From: Rickettsiales bacterium
Lineage (GTDB): Bacteria > Pseudomonadota > Alphaproteobacteria > Rickettsiales > UBA3002
Assembly: GCA_002725445.1 (NCBI GenBank)
Contig: PBPD01000020.1
Location: forward strand, 1 to 5,934
Direction: 5' to 3'
Length of the DNA: 5,934 nucleotides
This document shows, one piece after another, positions 1 to 4,463 of this stretch. Both the position numbers and the translations under genes were made by a program. The notes under the pieces are model-generated. The model was given only the letters and a program-made list of their open reading frames with translations, was not told the DNA's origin and searched no databases. Each line of letters opens with the position of its first letter. The first letter of the stretch is position 1.

Positions 1-1045
1 CACCTTTTACCAGCCGCACCGGAATCTTGTTGCCAGTATCGCGTGCTAGCTGGCGCAAGAAATCAATCACATATAATGCGCGTTTCTGGTAGGCCTGCAG
101 TACAAAACCAATACCATTATAATTCTTAAATTCAGGCTCAGTGATGATCTTGGCAAACACTTTAAGCTCGATGTCCAAACGGTTTGCTTCCTCTGCATCG
201 ATCGTCACCGTCACGTTCTTTTCTTTCGCACGCAGGATGATGTCTTTCACAATCGGCACCAATTCTTCCATCACGCGCTCTTCATTCACCAGCTCATAAC
301 GCGGGTGCAAAGCAGACAGTTTAACCGAAATGCTAGGCGCGTTTTTCATCGATGTATCTGCGCCGGTTCCGCTGATCTTTTCGATCGCGTGTATATAGGC
401 GTCATAATATTCCTGCGCCTGATATTTGGTGCGCGCACCCTCGCCAAGGATATCGTAAGACGTCGTGTAGCCACGTTTCTCGGTCGGGCGTGCACGGCGC
501 AGGGCTTCCTCAATGGTTTCACCCAGCACAAACTGATCCCCAATCAGCTTCATCGCTGTACGCAACGCATTGCGTACTACCGGCTCGCCTGCCGATTTCA
601 CCAGATTACGCAATACCGCACTTGGCTTGCGGGAATAATGCATATCAACATTAATCACTTTACCTGTCAGCAACAGACCCCAGGTCGATGCATTCACAAA
701 CAGCGACTCATTGCCCAAATGCGAGTCCCATTTGCTTTCGGTAAAGGTATCTTCGATCAGCTGGTCGGCGGTTTCAGCATCGGGAATGCGCAGCAACGCC
801 TCCGACAGACACATCACAGCAATGCCTTCTCGCGTGTCCAGCCCGTATTCATGCAGAAAGGCTTCCACGCCGCTGCCCGAGCCTTCAGCGCGCAGCTTGG
901 TCACCAGCTTCGCGGCGCGGTCATGAATATCCTGCTCATGATCATCGAAAAAATCTACATGGTTCAACGCATGCGAAACAGCACGCGGTTCACTATCCAG
1001 CGCATGTACGCTGATTTTATGCAATAAATTCTCGTAATCTGTCAT
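1..1045 (-). CDS. putA: Bifunctional proline dehydrogenase / P5C dehydrogenase PutA, N-terminal part (cut by window edge)
   Basis: PutA oxidises L-proline to pyrroline-5-carboxylate with FAD, then to glutamate with NAD; it is a peripheral membrane enzyme that passes electrons to quinone. Visible are 348 codons and no stop, so the gene continues past position 1. My translation shows the helical arm (EYGLDTREGIAVMCLSEALL, residues 66-85), FVNASTWGLLLTG (116-128), GEPVVRNALRTAM (153-165) and the start of the PRODH barrel: SISVKLSALHPRY (238-250), TIDAEEANRL (281-290) and VLQAYQKR (315-322). K242 and D283 match the active-site K329 and D370 of E. coli PutA with a constant offset of 87, so the E. 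coli-type ribbon-helix-helix domain and linker are absent: this PutA should not be its own repressor. Start ATG 1045-1043 is supported by AGAGGAGA at 1056-1063, 10 nt upstream. It lies 70 bp behind the unknown gene ending at 1116, on the same strand. The aldehyde dehydrogenase half is not in view, so a PRODH-only protein is not formally excluded. Confidence 0.95.
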   Translation of the reverse strand, partial: MTDYENLLHKISVHALDSEPRAVSHALNHVDFFDDHEQDIHDRAAKLVTKLRAEGSGSGVEAFLHEYGLDTREGIAVMCLSEALLRIPDAETADQLIEDTFTESKWDSHLGNESLFVNASTWGLLLTGKVINVDMHYSRKPSAVLRNLVKSAGEPVVRNALRTAMKLIGDQFVLGETIEEALRRARPTEKRGYTTSYDILGEGARTKYQAQEYYDAYIHAIEKISGTGADTSMKNAPSISVKLSALHPRYELVNEERVMEELVPIVKDIILRAKEKNVTVTIDAEEANRLDIELKVFAKIITEPEFKNYNGIGFVLQAYQKRALYVIDFLRQLARDTGNKIPVRLVKG

Positions 1046-1055
1046 ATGGCAAAAA

Positions 1056-1063
1056 TCTCCTCT
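1056..1063 (-). promoter_or_regulatory. Ribosome binding site of putA
   Basis: AGAGGAGA on the minus strand, 10 nt before ATG 1045. It is the strongest Shine-Dalgarno sequence in the window and fixes the putA start at this ATG. No convincing -35/-10 pair was found between 1064 and 1115, so putA may be partly transcribed from the gene upstream. Confidence 0.8.
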
Positions 1064-1065
1064 AG

Positions 1066-1078
1066 CTAGCGGTGCTAG
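1066..1078. repeat. Short inverted repeat CTAGC-GGT-GCTAG upstream of putA
   Basis: Five-base perfect arms (1066-1070 and 1074-1078) around a 3-nt centre, next to an overlapping 8-bp palindrome CTAGCTAG (1062-1069). It sits just 5' of the putA ribosome binding site, where a small hairpin or an operator could affect putA expression. The arms are short, so chance is a real possibility. Confidence 0.3.
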
Positions 1079-1115
1079 TAGTTTTTACCTAAAGATGCAA
1101 GTGAAGTGTGCGTAA

Positions 1116-2600
1116 TCAATAAACGCTTGGAACGCCCTGTTGCAGTGCAGCAGAAGATTTTACCCTGCCCGCCATAACGGCATCATTAACCTCAGCGCTG
1201 GGTTTAGCGTTATCCTGTGCTTTTTCCTGCAAGCCTTTGCGCCACGGGTTTTTTTCGATCGCACACATTTTTTGTGTGATCTCTTCCTGAATTTCCTGCT
1301 TGGTAGATTTCAGCTCTTCATGGGTCGACAGAAACTCAGCAAACTTTTCGACACGATCTGCGCGCTGCTCAGCGGGTCCTTCCACCAAAATATTGGCAGC
1401 CACCGTATACAGCTCATCCAAATAGCCATCTTCTTTCAAGAAACCACGGCGGTCTTTGGGTGCCTGACTGTAAATGTAATTTGCCACCAGATACGCAAAT
1501 GGCGACATACCATCCAGCAAAGCGCCACGATGTTTCGCCTGTAAGGCCGCACGCTCTTCTGAGCCGAGATTTTCCTGCGCCAGCTGTTTCACCATCTCAG
1601 GCATTTCAATCAGCCAGCCACTAATACCCATCAAAATGTTATTGATACCCGCACCGTAACCCGCCAAACGCAATGGCTTACGTTGAAAAAAGGCTTCTAC
1701 ATAGTTGCCGGGGTGTTTATCTACCGGATTAAAATCAACATCCTCTTCCGGCCGCTCGCCTTCTTCGACCGCTTTCTCGTGCGCATGTTTGTCGGCAGGG
1801 CTCATGGCAGCGGTTGGCTCTTCCGGAATCAGCAATGATCCCCACATACCGCCTGTTACGGCCGCGCCTGCGCCTGCTTTAAACATGTTTTGCTGACCCA
1901 TGCCCGCTTTCGCCATGTTCAGGCCGCCTAAGCCAAATACAATGTTGTTAATCGCAATCAAATGCTCGGAAATGAAATTACCAATACGGCGATCAATGGC
2001 CTCAGGATTACCCTTCAGCTCACTCACCTGTTTCTGCATCGCACCCACCAGATCGGTCTGCTCTTCGGTCAGATAATCATCCAAATCCGCATACAAATTC
2101 TCTAACTGGTTTTGCGGGTCTTTGGTGCCAAACAATGCCAGCAACACGCTGGTGCCGCCCCATGCCGCACCGGCCAATGCATTGTTAACGTCTTTGCGTA
2201 CCAGACCTGACCCAACAATCAGCCCATCACCCACCAGATACGCCAAACCTGATGCCACCACCGTGTTACGCTTGAACCATTTCTTCGCTGCATTCAGCCC
2301 CAACGGTTCTTTAATATCTACTTCTGTTTGTGTGGCAGGGCCTTGTACCGCGCCTGCCTCTTCCAACGCCTTTTGTACCTCTTCGTCATACTCAAACCCC
2401 ACCACGCGCAACACAGGCTGACTGCCCTGCATGTCAGCAAATACATGCCAGCCTTTTTCCTGTAATTTTTGGGGAAGGGTTTCAAACACATGGCTATCAG
2501 CAACATCACTCGCGGTAATGAAAGCAGTCGGGTACTTATGTATTCTCTCTACGGTAAGCCCGGTTACAGCAGAGTTGCTATGCCATTGATATGTAGCCAT
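1116..2600 (-). CDS. Unknown protein, downstream member of a tandem paralogous pair (probable membrane-associated)
   Basis: 494 residues; family not recognised and no function assigned. It aligns along its whole length with the gene at 2727-4148. Residues 1-90 form a small alpha/beta-like domain with QPVLRVVGF (61-69). Three units follow, each an aromatic-bearing amphipathic stretch (KKWFKRN 106-112, GNFISEH 207-213, EAFFQRK 302-308) leading into a Gly/Ala/Asn-rich hydrophobic hairpin (about 113-159, 214-258, 309-378). Conserved motifs are GNPEAIDRR (197-205), PTAAMS (262-267), DKHPGNYVEA (294-303) and RKPLRLAGYGAGINN (307-321). A charged helix of about 20 residues lies between hydrophobic segments 5 and 6 (about 338-358) and is longer than in the paralogue. 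The C-terminal module KDRRG...NPW (382-453) is followed by a variable tail. No signal peptide, catalytic motif or CxxC is seen. The ATG at 2600 matches the paralogue's start residue for residue; its ribosome binding site is weak (AAAAGAA). It has its own promoter. Multi-pass inner-membrane location is inferred from moderate hydrophobicity. Confidence 0.88.
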   Translation of the reverse strand: MATYQWHSNSAVTGLTVERIHKYPTAFITASDVADSHVFETLPQKLQEKGWHVFADMQGSQPVLRVVGFEYDEEVQKALEEAGAVQGPATQTEVDIKEPLGLNAAKKWFKRNTVVASGLAYLVGDGLIVGSGLVRKDVNNALAGAAWGGTSVLLALFGTKDPQNQLENLYADLDDYLTEEQTDLVGAMQKQVSELKGNPEAIDRRIGNFISEHLIAINNIVFGLGGLNMAKAGMGQQNMFKAGAGAAVTGGMWGSLLIPEEPTAAMSPADKHAHEKAVEEGERPEEDVDFNPVDKHPGNYVEAFFQRKPLRLAGYGAGINNILMGISGWLIEMPEMVKQLAQENLGSEERAALQAKHRGALLDGMSPFAYLVANYIYSQAPKDRRGFLKEDGYLDELYTVAANILVEGPAEQRADRVEKFAEFLSTHEELKSTKQEIQEEITQKMCAIEKNPWRKGLQEKAQDNAKPSAEVNDAVMAGRVKSSAALQQGVPSVY

Positions 2601-2615
2601 ATTATTCTTTTCATT

Positions 2616-2635
2616 GCAGCATATACTAATGCTGC
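2616..2635 (-). promoter_or_regulatory. 5'-terminal stem-loop of the 1116-2600 transcript
   Basis: On the minus strand GCAGCAT (2635-2629) and ATGCTGC (2622-2616) form a perfect 7-bp stem with a 6-nt loop. From the extended -10 element the predicted transcription start is 2635, the first base of the stem. The hairpin ends 15 nt before the start codon, leaving the weak ribosome binding site single-stranded. Terminal 5' stem-loops are known to protect mRNAs from 5'-end-dependent decay; the inverted repeat could instead be an operator just downstream of the promoter. Confidence 0.5.
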
Positions 2636-2641
2636 GATTTT

Positions 2642-2650
2642 ATAATAGCA
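2642..2650 (-). promoter_or_regulatory. Extended -10 promoter of the 1116-2600 gene
   Basis: TGC-TATTAT on the minus strand (2650-2642) is a TGn extended -10 element with a 5/6 match to TATAAT. No good -35 hexamer lies at 16-18 nt, as is tolerated for extended -10 promoters. The predicted start of transcription is near 2635, giving a leader of about 35 nt. It implies that the second paralogue can be expressed independently of the first, whose stop codon is 126 bp upstream of the start codon at 2600. I see no terminator between the two genes, so readthrough from the first is also likely. Confidence 0.5.
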
Positions 2651-2726
2651 CAGAACTGTTACGGTTTTGTGTCAGCTTGGGGAGAAGAAGGGTCAAAGGA
2701 TAGGGTAGTGGCTACGTTTAGGCCAA

Positions 2727-4148
2727 TCAGAGTTGCGCGCCAACCGAGGGTTCAGGCTGCACGCGATGCTGATAACTAATTGTATGTGTTACCGTTTCAG
2801 GCAATTGCTCGGCATGGTGTATGCCAATATGCCATGGATTATGCTCAATATGCTCAATCTTCGCGCTTACGGCGTCATAAATCTCCTGAGCACTCGATTT
2901 TAAATCCGGAATATTCGCCATATAGCCCGCAAATTGATGCAATTTATCCGAACGTTCTTGCGGCGGTAAATCCACAAACATGCTCGCCGCCACTGTATAT
3001 ACTTCGTCCAGTTGGCCATCTTCTTTCAGACTACCGCGGCGGTCTTTCTTCGACATGCCATACAGCGTGTTCGCCACCAGATTGAAGGCCTGCGCGCCAA
3101 TATCCATATACGCGCCTGCAGGGCTTTGCAGCGCCGAAGCCGTGCCTGCATGCAGTTTCATCAACTCGTGCCCGCCACTACCCAGCATCAATACGTTATT
3201 CAAGCTCGCGCCTATACCTGTCAGTCGCAATGGCTTACGTTTTAAATACGCTTCCACATAATTCATCGGATGTTTATTGGCGGGCTGATACGGCACGTTC
3301 TCATCCGGCGCGTCGCCTTTAGATTCCGCCTCGTTATAGGCTGCTTTATCCTCTTCGCTCATAGCGGCGGTTGGGTCTTCCTTAATGCCAAGCGCGCCCC
3401 ATTGCCCTACCATCACCGATGCACCAGCCATGGTTTTCAGCGGGCTTGCCTGATTGTTACCCGCCTTAAACAGCGCAGCACCACCAATGCCTTGCCCCAC
3501 ATTGTTGATCATCACCAGATTATCCGACACAAAATTCGCCAATCGGCGGCCTACTGCCTCAGGGTTACCTTGCAAATCAGCGAGCAATGTTTTGTCATCT
3601 TCGTGAATCTCGATCCCCTCAGCATCCACGTAATCTTTGACCTTGGCATAAATATTCTGCATTTGGCGATGCGGGTTAGGAGTGCCGAACAGTGTCAGCA
3701 TTACGCTGGTAGACGCAAAGGCCATACCGGTAAATTCATTGCTGCGATCCCCGCGCACGCGGCCAGAAGCAAAGGTCAACGCATCGGCCACCAAATAGGT
3801 CAGGCCTGCGGCCACAATCGAATGCTCGCGCACCCAATCCATAAAGGTTTTTGGTGGCGCATCCTCGCGCAATTCCTGTGTAGGCGCTTCTTTCACCACA
3901 CCGCTGCTACGCAGCAATTCCAACAATTCAGTCTCGCTGGCAAAGCCTTTGATACGCAAAGCAGGCTGGCCCTGATACACATCGGGCACACATTCCATCC
4001 CCGCCTGCATCAAGTGTTTAGGCACATCTGCATAGAGCTGTGGCGACGCGGCGCTGTCCAATGTCAGAAACGCCGTCGCTGCCTTGGGATCTCCGATCAC
4101 AGCCAATTGCCGCACCGTATTCCCTGCCTGCCAAATATATTGCGTCAT
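2727..4148 (-). CDS. Unknown protein, upstream member of a tandem paralogous pair (probable membrane-associated)
   Basis: 473 residues, same unrecognised family as the gene at 1116-2600. Residues 1-87 form an alpha/beta-like domain containing QPALRIKGF (61-69) followed by a Leu-rich helix. Three units of about 100 residues follow: MDWVREHS (103-110), ANFVSDN (204-210) and EAYLKRK (299-305), each leading into hydrophobic hairpins (about 111-155, 211-254, 306-365). Between hairpins 2 and 3 lies an acidic, probably exposed loop (256-296: PTAAMSEEDK, then NKHPMNYVEA). The C-terminal module KDRRG...NPW (368-439) is 50% identical to the paralogue by hand count (36/72). The tail is His-rich (HHAEQ, YQHR) and variable. 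No signal peptide or known catalytic signature is seen. Start ATG 4148-4146 is favoured because MTQYIWQ aligns with MATYQWH of the paralogue; an in-frame TGA lies 10 codons upstream with no usual start codon between. The purine stretch AAGGG (4150-4154) is only 1 nt from the ATG, so initiation looks weak. Topology and location are inferred. Confidence 0.88.
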   Translation of the reverse strand: MTQYIWQAGNTVRQLAVIGDPKAATAFLTLDSAASPQLYADVPKHLMQAGMECVPDVYQGQPALRIKGFASETELLELLRSSGVVKEAPTQELREDAPPKTFMDWVREHSIVAAGLTYLVADALTFASGRVRGDRSNEFTGMAFASTSVMLTLFGTPNPHRQMQNIYAKVKDYVDAEGIEIHEDDKTLLADLQGNPEAVGRRLANFVSDNLVMINNVGQGIGGAALFKAGNNQASPLKTMAGASVMVGQWGALGIKEDPTAAMSEEDKAAYNEAESKGDAPDENVPYQPANKHPMNYVEAYLKRKPLRLTGIGASLNNVLMLGSGGHELMKLHAGTASALQSPAGAYMDIGAQAFNLVANTLYGMSKKDRRGSLKEDGQLDEVYTVAASMFVDLPPQERSDKLHQFAGYMANIPDLKSSAQEIYDAVSAKIEHIEHNPWHIGIHHAEQLPETVTHTISYQHRVQPEPSVGAQL

Positions 4149-4167
4149 GCCCTTAACGTGGCTAATT

Positions 4168-4186
4168 GATATTCGTTCTCATTTTC
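4168..4186. promoter_or_regulatory. Fur-box-like operator candidate
   Basis: The plus-strand sequence GATATTCGTTCTCATTTTC matches the classic 19-bp Fur box GATAATGATAATCATTATC at 13 of 19 positions by hand count, with the outer hexamers each at 5/6. It overlaps the proposed -10 and start of the promoter for the gene ending at 2727, the usual place for repression by Fe-Fur. Fur boxes are AT-rich and degenerate, so one match is weak evidence, and alphaproteobacteria often use Irr, RirA or Mur instead. Confidence 0.3.
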
Positions 4187-4209
4187 ACCCTAACACGCTT
4201 GTATGACAA
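4181..4209 (-). promoter_or_regulatory. Candidate sigma70-type promoter of the 2727-4148 gene
   Basis: Minus strand: -35 TTGTCA (4209-4204, 5/6 match), a 17-nt spacer, and -10 GAAAAT (4186-4181, 4/6). Predicted transcription start is near 4174, giving a leader of about 25 nt. Spacing is ideal but the -10 is poor, as expected for a regulated promoter. Confidence 0.4.
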
Positions 4210-4253
4210 ATTTATGACATTCTGCAAATAAAATATGGGGAAAACGACAATTA

Positions 4254-4270
4254 ACACAAATTATTTGTGT
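4254..4270. terminator. Perfect inverted repeat downstream of the tRNA gene (possible terminator or operator)
   Basis: ACACAAAT-T-ATTTGTGT has 8-bp perfect arms around one base. It lies 30 bp after the encoded CCA end of the tRNA. On the minus strand it is followed by a loosely T-rich run (TAATTGTCGTTTT), so it could end tRNA transcription. The stem is AT-rich and would need to fold with a 3-nt loop, which makes a weak terminator. As DNA it is a good symmetric protein-binding site, about 80 bp upstream of the proposed start of the 2727-4148 transcript. Confidence 0.35.
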
Positions 4271-4299
4271 GAATAGCGCTGCGTCAATGTGAGTGCGGG

Positions 4300-4376
4300 T
4301 GGCGTCCCCGAGAGGATTCGAACCTCCGACCTACAGATTAGGAATCTGTTGCTCTATCCGGCTGAGCTACGGGGAC
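4300..4376 (-). tRNA. tRNA-Arg (anticodon CCU)
   Basis: All cloverleaf parts can be drawn on the minus strand: acceptor stem GTCCCCG/CGGGGAC, D arm GCTC...GAGC, anticodon stem ACAGA/TCTGT with loop TTCCTAA (anticodon CCT), a 5-nt variable loop AGGTC, and T arm GGAGG-TTCGAAT-CCTCT with one G-U pair. After the acceptor stem come discriminator G and an encoded CCA (4302-4300). It decodes the rare arginine codon AGG. The sequence is close to the alphaproteobacterial form and unlike E. coli argW as I recall it. tRNA genes are common integration sites, but I see no integrase or repeated 3' end here. Confidence 0.97.
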
Positions 4377-4389
4377 ACATATTTGATTT

Positions 4390-4420
4390 TTGCCATAACC
4401 ATTTGGTAACTTGCTATTGT
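4390..4420 (+). promoter_or_regulatory. Candidate promoter of the thioredoxin/NHL gene
   Basis: TTGCCA (4390-4395, 5/6 of the -35 consensus), a 19-nt spacer, then TGC-TATTGT (4412-4420), an extended -10 with a 4/6 hexamer. The spacer is 2 nt longer than ideal, which the TGn element may offset. Predicted start is near 4427, giving a leader of about 37 nt. It lies in the 87-bp gap between this gene and the divergent tRNA; I found no convincing separate promoter for the tRNA there. Confidence 0.4.
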
Positions 4421-4463
4421 AAAAGCAGTTATGCACACTGATTGCAACTGGAAGAAGATGTAT

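Noticed and set aside
305..1027. Plus-strand open frame of 240 codons
   Set aside because: It lies wholly antisense to putA, whose translation is unmistakable; the product is rich in Arg, His, Cys and Gln with no domain, typical of a shadow frame.
2564..2614. 16-codon overlapping leader frame (ATG at 2614) that starts before the 1116-2600 gene and ends inside it
   Set aside because: No Shine-Dalgarno sequence precedes it, and no conserved or regulatory peptide pattern is seen; probably chance.
2705..2715. GTAG-TGG-CTAC inverted repeat after the 2727-4148 stop codon
   Set aside because: Four-base arms and no following T run on the minus strand, so it is not a credible terminator.
2727..4148. 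Assignment of the unknown proteins to mitochondrial-carrier-type transporters
   Set aside because: The three-unit spacing is similar, but the PX[DE]XX[KR] signature is absent and the extra N- and C-terminal domains do not fit.
3270..4169. Plus-strand open frame of 299 codons
   Set aside because: Antisense to the unknown gene at 2727-4148. That gene is supported by full-length similarity to its neighbour, while this frame has no counterpart opposite 1116-2600 and a shadow-like composition.
4300..4376. tRNA gene as an integration site for a mobile element
   Set aside because: No integrase, no direct repeat of the tRNA 3' end, and no abrupt change in composition in the flanking sequence.
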